A DNA stretch of 64,000 nt from Castanea sativa (GCF_040712315.1 NC_134016.1:27661503-27725502); one strand, 5' to 3'. Positions 11,864-23,850 are shown, counted from the stretch's first letter. Numbers and translations are program-made. Notes: generated by a model not told the origin, from the sequence alone.

Positions 11864-12177
11864 CAGTACACACGAGCAGTGCAGGTGAACTGTACCACAG
11901 GAAAGAGATGAGGAAAAACACAATGAGGCCAACGGCCTCAATATTCAAAACACTCAATATTTTATTGATTAACCTCTCCTTGTTTGAGTACAATAGGAGA
12001 CTTATATAGATCATAAATCTTAACTTCTCCTAATAGAACTAGGACTTCTATTTTGACTTCTAAACCACACTTTAATTGAAATGAACTAAAGCCCACACAT
12101 AAAGACTTAAACTAAATAAGACAATACTTAATAATAAAAGAATGCCCCAGGCCTATAACTATGGTTGATACCCAACA
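11864..12177 (-). mobile_element. LTR-like fragment interrupted by the LINE
   Basis: Read on the - strand it starts TGTTGGGTATCAACC, a Copia-style LTR beginning, and contains TATA-like and polyadenylation-like AT-rich stretches. The other end may lie at about 8068 (TTCACA on the - strand), left of the LINE insertion. No 5-bp target duplication was found, so the boundaries are uncertain. Confidence 0.4.
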
Positions 12178-12397
12178 ATTGCAGAATTTTACCCGACTCT
12201 AGAATAACCAAATAAAAGATAAATTAAAATATAATAACCTAGACATGATGGCCTTGTTTCTCCATGTTCTAGATTCCCATATCCCTAATAGTAAAGGTGG
12301 CGATTGAGTGCATTGTAGGCTAAGTAAGAGTAGGGAATTCACCTCTTTTCTTTATATTCTAGATTCACATATCCCCAATAGAGGAGGTGGCAATTGA

Positions 12398-13000
12398 GTG
12401 CGGTGGAGGCTAAAAAAGAGTGAGGATTTTGATGTTTGCTTGTTTTATAATGCTCAAAGGGGCTTAATTGGAGTGCCCTTCCCTTGGAAAGGTATTAGGG
12501 GTGTTAGGGTGTCACAAAGGGTCACCTTTTTCATTTGGATGGTATCATGGGGAAAGATTCTCACTTATGATAATCTCATCTCATTATTAGGGCTTTATTT
12601 GACAGTAAATTGGTGTCCCATGTGTCATTGTAGTGGGGAGACGGTAGATCTTTTGTTGCATTGCAATATTGTTTTTGATTCGTGGAGTCTTGCTTTTAGG
12701 TCCTTCTGGGATCCACTGTGTTTTACCGGCAATGGTATTTGACCTAATGTTTGGTTGGAGGAATTGGGTGGGTATGCATTTGTCGGATATTTGGAATATT
12801 ATTCCATTATGTTTGATGTGGACCATATGGATGGAATGCATTTGAAGATACAGAAAGTACGAGGACTCAGTTGTTGGCAACTTATTCTAGTACCTTATTT
12901 GCTTGGTCTTGTGCATGGAGTCTTATGAATAGGGATTCCATTCCAATATTTTTAGAGTGGTTACATAATTCTTTATTTGTAATTCTTTAGCCTTTTAACA
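12398..13000 (+). mobile_element. Third LINE 3' fragment (zf-RVT domain)
   Basis: Encodes FPWKGIRGVRVSQRVTFFIW and CPMCHCSGETVDLLLHC, homologous to the main LINE C terminus, followed in another frame by NWVGMHLSDIWNIIPLCLMW. It has lost its frame at about 12735 and after 12840. A 90-bp direct duplication (copies beginning 12267 and 12357) lies at its left edge. No A tail or target duplication is visible. Confidence 0.85.
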
Positions 13001-13330
13001 AAATTCATCGTATATATGTAAGTACCGTGGATGCTTATTCTTGGACTTTGCCTTAACTTAGGTTTCCGAAGCAGATATTGCCTCTCCAACCACAATATAG
13101 TTGTGTAATCACATCGGGCCGTGGGATTTGGGCAATTTTGGTGGTTTTGGGTTTGTGGATATAGGTTTTCATTAAATGGGCTGTGTGGATTTGTTGTTGA
13201 TACTTGTTATATATATTGGTAAGTTACACACTTGGGGTTTTAAACTCACCTCCCCCATCCCATTATTGTGGGAGAAGTGCTATTGAGCTAAGAGCTTATT
13301 GGTGGGCCTAGATGGATTATTGAACTCAAC

Positions 13331-13389
<59 letters not shown>

Positions 13390-15125
13390 GGAGATGGGTA
13401 GAAAGTGGGGGAGGGAGAGGAGGGGTTTGAACCACAGATATAGGACACCACAAAGGATGACATTACGACTAGTAAAAAAAATAAAAAGTCATTACGACTA
13501 GGCTACCACTTGAACCCTAAACTAACTTGTATATGATCATGTAGGTTTCATGTATAAACCCAATATTTAATCAAAGTTTCAAAAGTCAATTTAATTTCTC
13601 TATTAATATGCCAACTCAATATCAACCTATTTTGGACAAATTATTTTTTGAGAAGTTATTCTGGATTGGAAATCATTGAAATTAGTTTGATAAATATGAA
13701 GGCATCCGTACAAATAATAGTATACCACCCCAAATCACTTTCAAGTAGGGCCTGGGCTTGTCTCTACTATCACCAATAGCTTAAGTTACATCATCTCTAG
13801 TACATTATAGAATCAAATTGAGAGATTTGTCGGTGATCTTGGGTTTACTTGGTCTGTAAAACAGTAAAAGTTTTGCTTTTGTAATATTCCTTTTGTTTTT
13901 TCCTGTTATATGTAAATTTATTGCTAATTTTAATTTATTAATCTGTATTTCTGCTGCTTTAAATGATTGTAGTTTATATGCCTCAGTAGTTATTAAATAT
14001 TAAATGTTAGGCAGATGCCATTCATCTCAATTGCATTGATTACCAACTGGATTTTATGACAGTAGTTCTCAAACATTGGTGGTGTTACAAGCTTCTCAAA
14101 TATGGCAGGAGTGGACTGCAGGGCTTTAGTCTTTTGGGGATGATCTGTATATTGTACTCTAAATCTTGTAGTTCTAACTTTGTTTTGTTGCTGGATGCTG
14201 CTGGCCTTAGATGAAATACATGGTTGTCCTAATTCTATGGAGTAGATATGTTCCTCGAGGACCTTGAGAATTCCCCATATATTATATCAAATCTATTAAC
14301 TGTAGCCAATGTACTGACATGGTTGTTAGGAGTTATTAGAGTGACAAATTTTGACTAAATAATATTCTAAATTCAGATGTGTTTAAAATTTTCATTTTGG
14401 CTTTGTTTAAGAGACATAACATATTTACTTACCTTTCATCATTGTTATTGTTATTATCATGATTATAATCAACATCTGTATCATCGTTGTCATCATTCAT
14501 CGTCAACTAGTTAGTGCAGTTATTACCTTTTCCCTTAAGCTTGGTCTTCCTTTGCTCTTTTTGGGATGGTTACTATTGATGTTTAATATATGGTTGGGTA
14601 ATCTTTATCTAAAATTATGCGAAGTTTTTGGATCTGGAAGAACAAAAAGATGTGTTGTACTTTTTTTGTAATTAGTGTCATAAAGCCGGTTAATCCTTCG
14701 TTTCTTTTATTCAGTAGTAAAAAGAAAGAGAGTAGCAAATGCTAGTAGGTCTGTTTTAATGCAGTGCATCGAACTCACTGACCGTAATCGATTGGAAAAT
14801 CCGGTTTTAGGCTGGTATTTCCAAAATTTTGTTCAGTTATAAATTTATAATTATAAAAAGGGCTGTTTGGGGACTCTGAATGGCGAGCGAAACTTGTAGT
14901 CAGGACCTCAAATCTTCCTTCTTTATGCTCCTGACAGGTTGCCCTCAATTCGTAGAGGGTGACCCATATACAAGTTCTAGGGAGGGCCATGAGCGGCACG
15001 TGACCCCCAATATATTATTTGTATGAAACTGTTTAATAAATTATTTACAGATTTTTCAAAAAATAGTTAAAATGATAATAGTAATTTATTAATTCCAATG
15101 AGCAAATGGTGCATCAAATTGAGGT
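13001..15125. other. AT-rich intergenic region
   Basis: Contains (AT)n at 13335-13372 followed by poly-T, and otherwise no gene I can support. The stretch 14060-14260 (CTGCAGGGCTTTAGTC and onward) looks like UTR-type single-copy sequence, but I cannot tie it to a gene. Confidence 0.45.
13335..13390. repeat. (AT)n microsatellite plus poly-T
   Basis: About 19 AT units followed by an uninterrupted T run. Confidence 0.95.
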
Positions 15126-15384
15126 GGATATGGGCCTGACATGATCTCTCATGTAAGAGAAAGTATATCATGTATTGGATATATAAGTCCTCCCTCTCAC
15201 ATAAAAGTGGATCCCACAAGTAACTATTACTATTTGCTATATTATTTTATATTGTCATATATTCTTCCTGACTTCTATCATATTTGTTTGATTCTATCTA
15301 TTGTTATATTCTTATATTGTCCTTTATATATTCTTATGTCGTTGTTTTCATTTTAAGTTATGTGCTTCTATCTTGGGTGGTAAA

Positions 15385-15397
15385 TGGTATCAGAGCC
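15385..15397 (+). other. Primer binding site, initiator tRNA-Met type
   Basis: TGGTATCAGAGCC matches the usual plant retroelement site complementary to the 3' end of initiator tRNA-Met. Confidence 0.85.
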
Positions 15398-15501
15398 ATG
15401 TTCTGTGAATGTGTAATTTCTATTTCTTTTTAATCAAGAAGTTACTAAGGACTATTGAAATTTCCAAGGAAAAAGATTCAAAATCAAAGAAAGAATAGCC
15501 T

Positions 15502-15661
15502 AAAAGATGGAAAAGTATTTGCTATAAATGTAAAAAATCAAGACATATTAGTAAACATTGTAGACCTAAAAAACTGACTAAGATAGACATAAAACCTTCA
15601 GTTATACAAGACCAACAAAAAGAAGTAAATATAGTAAAGCAAGAAACATGGTGTGTATCTG
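15502..15661 (+). pseudogene. Gag fragment with CCHC zinc knuckle
   Basis: The frame WKSICYKCKKSRHISKHCRP contains a complete C-x2-C-x4-H-x4-C knuckle at 15520-15561, with a Lys-rich context. An in-frame stop precedes it, and no protease or polymerase follows. Confidence 0.8.
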
Positions 15662-15989
15662 AAACATGGTGTATTTTTCCCTCATGCAAGAAGTTATATC
15701 ATGTATCGGATACATAAGTCCTCCCTTTCATATGAGGGTGGATTCATCTAGTCTAATAGTTTTTCACTCAATTAGAGTTTCAACTAGTTTGAACCAAAAT
15801 CCTAGTTGTTGCCTTAACTTTTGAGGCTTATCTCTTCAAAGAGATGAAAAATTAATATAGATATGTAAGTTACAAAATGCCCATTAGCACTCCAAATCGA
15901 ACAAAAAAAATAAAATAAAAATTGAACCCTCTACCTCATCCAAATAACATGTCGTTTGTTCCTATGTTTTTTAATTGTTACATGCTCTT

Positions 15990-16305
15990 GTATTAGGAAT
16001 CACAATAGGTGTACTAGTAATTGTATGATTAGAAAAAGAAATATCCACAAGGCTACAACAGCGTATTGGACCTGAATATTTCGGACCCTTAGGAGTTCTT
16101 CAAGCTCAAGCAGATGGTACAAAATTACTTTTCAAAGAAAACCTTCTTCCATCTAGAGGAGATACTCAGTTGTTCAATATCAGAACATCCATAGCAATTA
16201 TAGCAATTCTACTAAGTAATTCAATAATTCCTTTTGACTCTCACCTTGTTTTAGCCGATCTCAATATTGGGGTTTTTTTTTTTTTTTTGGATTGCAGTTT
16301 CAAGT
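15990..16305 (+). pseudogene. ndhA: Nuclear plastid DNA (NUPT): ndhA fragment
   Basis: Translation matches chloroplast NADH dehydrogenase-like subunit A (membrane arm of the plastid NDH complex): [47 protein letters not shown]. The Trp after VIV is a stop (TGA), several residues differ, and a T run near 16272 has grown and breaks the frame. This is a decayed transfer from plastid to nucleus, not a functional gene. Sequence after about 16310 is not plastid-like. Confidence 0.92.
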
Positions 16306-17870
16306 AAAAGAAAGGGGCACAAACAGCCTTAAAGCACTGTTACATGTCTTAAAAATCTTCGATTCTCAGCATCTCAAGTGCCAACAAATGCCTTTGCTTT
16401 CGCTTGATTCAAACCATCTCCATCGAGCCATTGCTTACGGCCTTCTATAGTATGGGGACCTCACCCCTACTCTCTAAAGCTTGCCACCACTATCTATTAG
16501 ATAAAGCTCAAAACACTTCCACGACCCCTTGTCCTTGGCCTTCCATCATGATCCGTCTTATAACTAGCCCATCTTTTTCCTAATGCCCCAAGAATATTAT
16601 ATATTATATAAAATATAAATTATCTAGCAATGAATTTCTTATATAAAAAATTATAGAATTAATAAATAGTAAATAGACAGTAAAGCTAAATATATATAAA
16701 TTAAAATTAAATAAATAATAAAAAAGAGTACCTCTTGGCTTTCGTCTGCAAGATCCTTCATTTTTTTTTTTTTTTTTACAGCTCATAGAAAGTTTATATT
16801 TAGAAATAAACTAACTTTGGTTATTATAACTACCGAAAAATAGCTGTTATGACCCTCTTAAAGACTAATTGCTCTTATTAAAAAAAAGGCAAATTGTTAT
16901 TCCTCAATTTAATTAATAATTATTACTAAGTAACAATTCCTTTCTAGTAGAAATAATTCTTTAAATTGAGTAATAATTGTTCATCTCTAGAAGGAATATA
17001 GTAGTTATTTCTTAATACATGTAATAACCGTAAAAATTATTATATTTCTCAAAATATAGTGCATAATAACTATTATTATTGAATAATACTATTAATACAA
17101 ATTATTTTACAGGTTGCTAATGTGATAAGTGATTATTGGTAAATGAAAAAGTGTTGTTAATAGTGGGCCTAAATAAAAACCAATAAAAAGTTAACCACAT
17201 TAACATTTTGTAAAAATGTTATAAAATAATTTGTACGTGTAGCATTACTCTTATTATTTTTCTAAAAATACATATTTGTGGTTTTATTCCTATTTTACTA
17301 CCGATGTAATAAATTTATCTTAGACTCTAAATTATATTAGGTCGGTCCTATTTAAATGAAAAAACTATTCATTAGTAATAATTCTTTAAATTGAATAATA
17401 ATTATTCATCTTTAAAGGGAGGGATATAGTAGCTATTTCTTAATTAATGTAATAACTCTAGAAATTATTATATTTCCCTAAATATAGCGCTTAATAAATA
17501 TTATATTTTTATGTTTCTAAAAATAAATATTTATGGTTTTATTCCTATTTTACCAGCAAACAAATCAATGGAAATAGTTTTTTCACTACATCGTCTTTTG
17601 TTCCAGTCCTTGTCCTATTCCTAATAATAAGAATCCCCATTCTTAACTAATTGTCTTTAGTATTAACGGGGACCCTAATACTCTTCTTTTTTTGTGGGTA
17701 AAATACCCTAATACTATTTCACATGAATAAACCATTCTTATTTCAGAATCTAATAAAGCATGCCAAAACATGCCTGAATAATTTTCAATTGAAACAGCCT
17801 CTGTAACTTTCCTATTAAAAGGCTAGGAATGGTGCGCATGCATGTCTTTGAATGGGAGGATATATATATT
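16306..17870. other. AT-rich region without genes
   Basis: 16310-16560 is more GC-balanced but unrecognised. 16890-17500 contains diverged repeats of a TTAATTGAATAATAATTATTC-type block (near 16905, 16960 and 17380), suggesting old duplication. No coding sequence seen. Confidence 0.5.
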
Positions 17871-19479
17871 GGCGTAAATGCACTTTTAGTCCTTATATTT
17901 TGACCTGATTTCTATTTTGGTCTCTACATTTTATTTTTACCACTTTTAGTCCCTAAATCAATTAACATGTAACATTTAAGTCCTTGCCGTCTCACCCAGC
18001 TAACAGAAAATGCTAACGTGGCTGACGGCACAGTAAAATAATAATTAAAAAATATATTTAAGTATTAAAAAATTGTCACGTCAACATTTAAATTAATTTA
18101 AATTAAAAAAAAAATTAAAAAAAAAATTATAAGCAAAAAATTACATGAATTGTGATCTAAAATGCTTCAATGTTCTTTAAACCCAGAATCAAACAAAATT
18201 AAAAGCAAAAAATCACCAAATCAAAGCAAACACAGGAAAACCCACACGAAACCAACTGGAGAACATCCTCTTATTTCTTCGATCAGGAATCTTCAGAATA
18301 TCCACGGAGAATCCACTCATTTCTTCGATCATTTGAAGCACCGAGTTCAAGGATCGCAAGCGATCTGTGAGTTCCGCATGCTGAGCTCTGAGAACATTGT
18401 TGGCGGATTCGATCACCCGTAGTTCCGCTCCTTGGCGTTGACTTTCTGCACCAGATAGCGATTCGAGAGCTGCAAATGAGTCACCTCGTCTGTCAGATCC
18501 TCCAGCTGCATATGCTTCCTTATCCGAGATCGCCTCGCCAATTCACGATTCGACAACATCCTCTTCCTCTTCCTCTCGTCCGATTGAAAAACGGCACCTA
18601 CAGTCCGTTATCGAAAAGCTCAATCTACTTCCAAAGGAGGAACCAACTGGAGCTGAACTTGAATCCGAGTCCGATTCGTCTGGCCCGGGTCTGCTCCACG
18701 ACGGCAGGCCAATCGAGTACTCCCTCGTCGATTTCGAGTTGATCCTCAGTCCACTCGTCTCCATCTGCAAATCCGTCTTGGGTTTTTCTTTCCGATCTGG
18801 GTAGTCTCGGATCCAAGCGATTACTTCGACCGGGTGTTCTTGTGGGTGTGGGGTTTCTTTGGCCAGTGTGTTTGGATTCGAAGATGGGTTTGGTTTGTTT
18901 GCATTGTTGTAATGCAAACGAAGCTTGGATTGTGGTTTTTGATCTGTGTCAGGTGGGCTTGATCTGGTTTTTGATTTGCATTTTTGACGATGTTGAATGG
19001 TTGTTTGTTGTTGTTGTTGTTTTTTTTTTTTTTTTTTTTAAATTTCTGGTTTTTTTTTTTCCTATGTTTGCTATTGTTTATGGCTTCATGCTATTTGATT
19101 TGGTGATGTTCATTTTTTTTTCCCTGTAGGTTTGATGTTTATGTTCTTTGATTCTGGGTTTTTTGGGTTTAAAGAACATTGAAGAACAAGTTCTTAATCT
19201 TTTTAGATCACAATTCATGTAATTTTTTGCTTTTAATTTTTTTATTTAATTAAAATTAATTTAAATGTTGACGTGACAATTTTTTAATACTAAAATATAT
19301 TTTTTAATTATTATTTTACTGTGCCGTCAGCCACGTTAGCATTTTCAGTTATTTGGGTGACGGCAAGGACTTAAATGTCACGCGTTAATTGATTTAAAGA
19401 CTAAAAGTGGTAAAAATAAAATGTAGAGACCAAAATAAAAATCGAACAAAAATGTAAGGACTAAAAGTGCATTTACGCC
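17871..19479. mobile_element. Pack-MULE with perfect 9-bp target duplication and bZIP cargo
   Basis: Inverted arms of about 320 bp run inwards from GGCGTAAATGCACTTTTAG at 17871 and its reverse complement ending at 19479. The 9-mer ATATATATT lies at 17862-17870 and again at 19480-19488, the classic Mutator-like signature. The arms extend to about 18190 and 19146 and differ only by scattered changes. The roughly 950-bp interior has no transposase; it holds GC-richer host-gene sequence, including a bZIP fragment on the - strand. Confidence 0.95.
18213..18585 (-). pseudogene. Captured bZIP transcription factor fragment
   Basis: The - strand encodes a basic region [19 protein letters not shown] with the invariant N-x7-R, followed by heptad leucines ([19 protein letters not shown]). 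After a one-base deletion at about 18418-18421 the next frame gives [20 protein letters not shown] and [15 protein letters not shown], the tail typical of small group-S bZIP proteins. Upstream cargo to about 18917 is probably leader or N-terminal sequence; an in-frame stop precedes the basic region. The fragment cannot encode an intact factor. It lies wholly inside the MULE, so it was captured from an expressed locus elsewhere. Confidence 0.9.
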
Positions 19480-19641
19480 ATATATATTTTGCATCTGAGC
19501 TATTTTCTGATTTGTTATGGAGCATTTATGTCTTTGAATGGGAGCCCACATCACAGCAACAGGATTTAAAGATAGAGCGAATACGCACGCACACTACTTA
19601 TAAGAGCAAACTTTTGATTTCTTTTCCAATAAAAACATTTT

Positions 19642-21101
19642 GGCATAAATGTACTTTTAGTCTCTACATTTTGATATTTTTTCATTTTAGTTCCTACATT
19701 TTAATTTTACCACTTTTAGTCCCTAAACCAATTAACGCGTGTTATTTTCGTCCTTTTCCTCAGTCAGCCGACGGAATTTGCTGAGGTGGCAGCCGGATGC
19801 AATAAAATATTATTAAAAAAATCATTTGGCATTTTTTAAATACGAAAATTAAAAAAAAAAATTAATTACTCAATTTTAATTTTTTTTTTAACAAAAAACA
19901 AAAGATAAATTCACCAACCCAAACCCAAACCCAAATTAAAATTCAACACTCTCATCAAAACAAAATCAAAACACACTCGTCAGTCCCTACAATTTTTTTT
20001 TTTTTTTTTTTTCAGAAGAACATTTAACAAACACTCTCTATTCTCAAACTCTCTCTCTTCACCCTCCATGGATGGAGAGTCTCTCTAATCCGCCAAACTC
20101 CGATCTAATTCAAACTCTAACTGACCTAAACTCTCTCTATTCTCAGTGATGAGGTTGCCGTTGCCGTCAAAGAAAGAAAACCCATTGACCCATCGAACCC
20201 ATGAAGAAGGTCCGCCGATTAGGTGTACGAAACCTGAGAAAGAATAGTTTCGTTTTTGTGTAGTTATGGCTCCGTTGTACAAAACCCACCCAGTCACCGA
20301 TTCAGTATTGGAGCCCATAACAATGGTTGTGAAGCTGAGAACAGTGGTACTCACACCTCTTTCTACCTCACCCAATAATGACTAGCGGCGAGTAGATCAA
20401 GAGGCTAATCTTCGAGGTTTTGATCATGGAAGCCGTGAGATCTTGATGCCATGAAAAATTTGGAGGCTTGCATGTGGGTGTTGTGAACATGGATCGGTGG
20501 TTGGGTCTACTGATGATTTTGGCTTGGGTTGAGATCTGGGTTTCGTTTGTGTTTGATCCCTATTTGTGATTTGGGTAGGTTGTTGTGTTTGGTCTTTATT
20601 ATTATTTTTTTTTTTCCGTTTGTCTTGTTGCGATCTAGGTTTGAGTTTTTAGTTGCTAGATTTGTGTTCTTAGATGCTGGGTTTGATCTAGAATGAACAC
20701 GAAGAACAAGTTGTAATGTTCTTATGAAAAATAATAATAATAAGTAATAATATTCTTTTGCTGGGTTTCAATTATTTTGTTTGTATTTTTTTTTTAAATA
20801 GTAACTTTTTTTTTAAAATTTTGGCATTTAAAAATGCCAAATAATTTTTTTAATAATATTTTGCTGCCTCTGACTGTTACCTGAGCAATTTCTATCGGCT
20901 AAATGACAAAAATAACAAAAATAATTTTTTTAATAATATTTTGCTGCCTCTGACGGCCACCTGAGCAACTTCTGTCGACTAAATGACAAAAAGAACAAAA
21001 ATAATACGCGTTAATTAGTTTAAAGACTAATGATAAAATTATAATGTAAAAACTTAAATAGAAAAAGATCAAAAGGTAAGGAATAAAAGTACATTTATGC
21101 G
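19642..21101. mobile_element. Second long-TIR MULE-like element
   Basis: The left arm starts GGCATAAATGTACTTTTAG at 19642; the right arm ends with its near-complement at 21101. Arms of about 200 bp share TTAACGCG, the CTGAGGTGGC/CTCAGGTGGC region and an AAAATATTATTAAAAAAAT block. The right arm holds an extra 80-bp tandem copy (20841-20920, 20921-21000). The arms resemble those of the 17871 element but are distinct. No clear 9-bp duplication is present. Confidence 0.8.
20085..20375 (-). CDS. Unrecognised open frame, probable MULE cargo
   Basis: An open frame of 96 codons between the MULE arms, in a GC-richer interior like that of the neighbouring Pack-MULE. It contains SFSGFVHLIGGPSSWVRWV and an acidic C terminus. 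I do not recognise the protein. The + strand of 20393-20680 also looks host-derived (leader-like, with a short hydrophobic frame). It is likely a gene fragment of unknown origin and may be non-coding. Confidence 0.3.
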   Translation of the reverse strand: MGEVERGVSTTVLSFTTIVMGSNTESVTGWVLYNGAITTQKRNYSFSGFVHLIGGPSSWVRWVNGFSFFDGNGNLITENRESLGQLEFELDRSLAD

Positions 21102-23639
21102 TTAAAAATTATTTTTTATATCAACCTTTACATCTTTGAACTTTTTTCCCTAACAAAAAATGTTCAAATAACTCTTAAATCCAAATCATGTTCAAGGAGT
21201 ATTCAACAGCCCTGATTTTTTGCTAGGCAGTGAAAATTAAGACTTGCTGCTTGCATATAAAAGGCATATTTTGAGATAAAGATTTCACGAACCTCTTCAT
21301 TTTTTCAAAAATATAGGTCAGATCAAAGATAAACTCAGCGGATCACGTTTAGACGTTTTTGTCTTATGGTATTTTGTCCTTTCTAAAACATAATTATTTT
21401 CGCCAACATGAACAGTTCAAAATTGTCAATGATTTAAGTCTAACACTGTTAGCTACACATATTCGGCGTATTTATAGATAAGCCATCTTATTTGTTTGTA
21501 ATTCAACAATTCGGCGTATTTAGAGATTCTGGTATTACATCCTTCTAACGCGTAGAGAAATATCACTTGGAAATTGCAATATTAGATGAGTGACAATATT
21601 ATAGAGAGATACAGCTACAAAGCCGAATCAAACTAAAGAAATTCGGGCAACGAAAAATAGATTCCCAGCAGACATTAATGATTAATCGAGTTCTACACAG
21701 TTTTGCACCAAAAACCAGAGTATCTAACACCAGAAATTATGGCTTGAGCGAGGCCTCGCTTCAATGGTTTTTGTAAAAGGTAAGACATCATTTTTAGTGT
21801 AAACATTATTCACTAGCAGGGCAGTATCATGACCGCAAACCACATCACCCACAGAGAGGCTTGAGTTAGTGCATCAACATTTATCCAAATCACTTAATTA
21901 CAAAAATTGAATAATAAAATTGTATAATCAGGAGTAATTACACCAGACAACAATGTGTCTTAATAAGTTTCAATCTGGTTTAAACTTGGGGCCAGGCTGA
22001 CTAGTCTCAACTACAAACCTAAAAGTCAAAGTAGAATGCAACTTCTCAGATCTCACACATACTATTAAATTATTACATACATCTTCGAATAAAGTCTATT
22101 TTCTGGACAATTCACTCCAAATCTGTAATGATACAGTACTCCGCAAACTCTCATAAGTGTGCACAGATATGCATCCTGATTGAATGGATCTAACCACAAA
22201 AGCTCTCGTTGGCTAATAGGCCAAGCAAAAAGGAGCTCAGCTGAGACAATCATAATGCTTCTGAGGCAACCAGTAGGCATCATTAATAAAAAACAGCAGC
22301 AAATCTAGCGCTTGAACGACAGCATTGACTGCCTGTGAGGACCAGAAATGGCAAACGAAAGGTACAAAATATCACAATATCATGCTAAAATTGAACAACT
22401 TTATATAAGACATTAGACATGGTAAACGAACATCAAATAAAATCACAAAATAGCACCTGTTCATGAACAAGAATGACACAAAGATTAACCAAAAAATTTA
22501 CAAGATCGAAGTACATGCAAATATAACATAAATATCACCGATTTAAGTCCAAGACATAAAAGAGTAGAGGTGTAGAGCTCCCTTCAATCCAAACAAGGAT
22601 CTAACTTTAGGCAACGCAGCTCCTAAGGTATGCAAGCCGCAAACCTATCCAAATAATCTGATGGATAGGGCTGTGGGATCCATAACAAAGCAGCTCAATC
22701 AACCCAGCAAGACCCTCTATTGGACTTCAAGGAGCTCCACTCCATAAACCTTAGAAGCACTAAGCAACAACTGCAACCCTAAATTCATTACCTTCCAAAA
22801 CCCTAACTTTACCTCATACACCAAAATTGAAAATAGGAGTAGATAGAACCTAAAAACAAGAATACAAAAAAAACACACATAGACAAACTATCACAGATCC
22901 ATCTATTTATGCAAAAACCCCTCACGATTCAAAAGGAAATAAATTTATTTAAAAAATATATATAAAAATAAACACACACATACATGCTAAGACACTCATA
23001 AAACTGACAGATCCATGACAACCCAGACATCATAACGTTCAGAGAACTTATATCTGGCTACCACCACACCGCACCACACCACACAGCCTTCCTTATAAAG
23101 TCCGGAATCACCTTTAATACCCTAACAACATAGATAACCCCACTTCAAACCAGCTCTTCAAACCTTATACAGTAAATACCAACTAAAGTTAGGCCAGCAC
23201 AACCACCCATTTATGCCCTTCAATAGCTGGTAAACTAAGGAGACCTTTGATGTATTGGATGAGGTAGATAGGAGGGTATTTTTATAGTGCTTTAATGGTA
23301 GGAGTCGGCCAGGTCTGTTTTCTTTTTCTTTTAACGAAAAGTCTTGGGAACCGGCAGTGTTTGTTTTTAAGATTCGTTGATGAAGACTCATTATGATAAT
23401 CACGTGCCTCGCTTTTTCCACGATATATAGTTGTAGGATTTTATCGTTGTTTTGACTGTCTACAATTCTTCACGTACAAAGAGAAATAGTAGTACTACTG
23501 CTATACAAACCCTGTCCATCATTTTATAGAATGGGGAATAGGAAAAGGTCTCGGAGGGAAAAATCCTTTCACCTGTACTCTGTTGTCCAAAGCATGAGTT
23601 ATTTCCCATAAAAAAAAAAGAAAAAAGCATGAGTTATTA
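21102..23639 (-). other. Region with a possible - strand transcription unit
   Basis: 22000-23100 has single-copy character and features of a - strand transcript: a TTTATAAGG-like TATA at about 23092-23100, AAAGTTAGGGTTTTGG (telo-box-like) near 22800, and a CTCACAGGCAG splice-acceptor-like site near 22330. The only open frame (22065-22283, 72 codons) resembles nothing I know. It could be a non-coding RNA gene or a gene relic. 21102-22000 holds nothing I can name. Confidence 0.25.
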
Positions 23640-23850
23640 ATGACTTGAATAGTGAATAGTGTTTGCGTGTGACAGACTGAGAAAGAGAGAGAAAGCTACT
23701 GTGACATGAATTAGTGCTTTGCATGTGAGAGGCTGATAGAGATATTAGACTACAACGATATGAATCGGTGTTCTTTTCCCCCTATAAATATGAATTAGTG
23801 CTTTGCATGTGTGCTGCTTCTTCTGATATCTTCAAAAAATGAAGTCCAAC

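Larger units (their letters stand above)
15126..15750 (+). mobile_element. Very short LTR-retroelement relic with gag knuckle
   Basis: About 70 bp near 15145-15216 is repeated at 15674-15747 (shared blocks TATATCATGTATTGGATA/TATATCATGTATCGGATA and ATAAGTCCTCCCT). These are the likely remains of two LTRs. Between them lie a tRNA-Met-type primer binding site and one zinc knuckle, with only about 290 bp from the primer site to the second repeat. The layout resembles terminal-repeat elements that keep only gag. LTR ends and target duplication are not resolved. Confidence 0.6.

Noticed and set aside
12178..12182. ATTGC after the LTR-like end at 12177 and after the Tat-1 LTR at 41728, as a shared insertion signature
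   Set aside because: The two LTRs are unrelated and neither has ATTGC on its other flank; coincidence.
15990..16305. Functional ndhA or plastid contamination
   Set aside because: Stop codon, substitutions and a broken frame show an old nuclear copy; the flanks are nuclear repeats.
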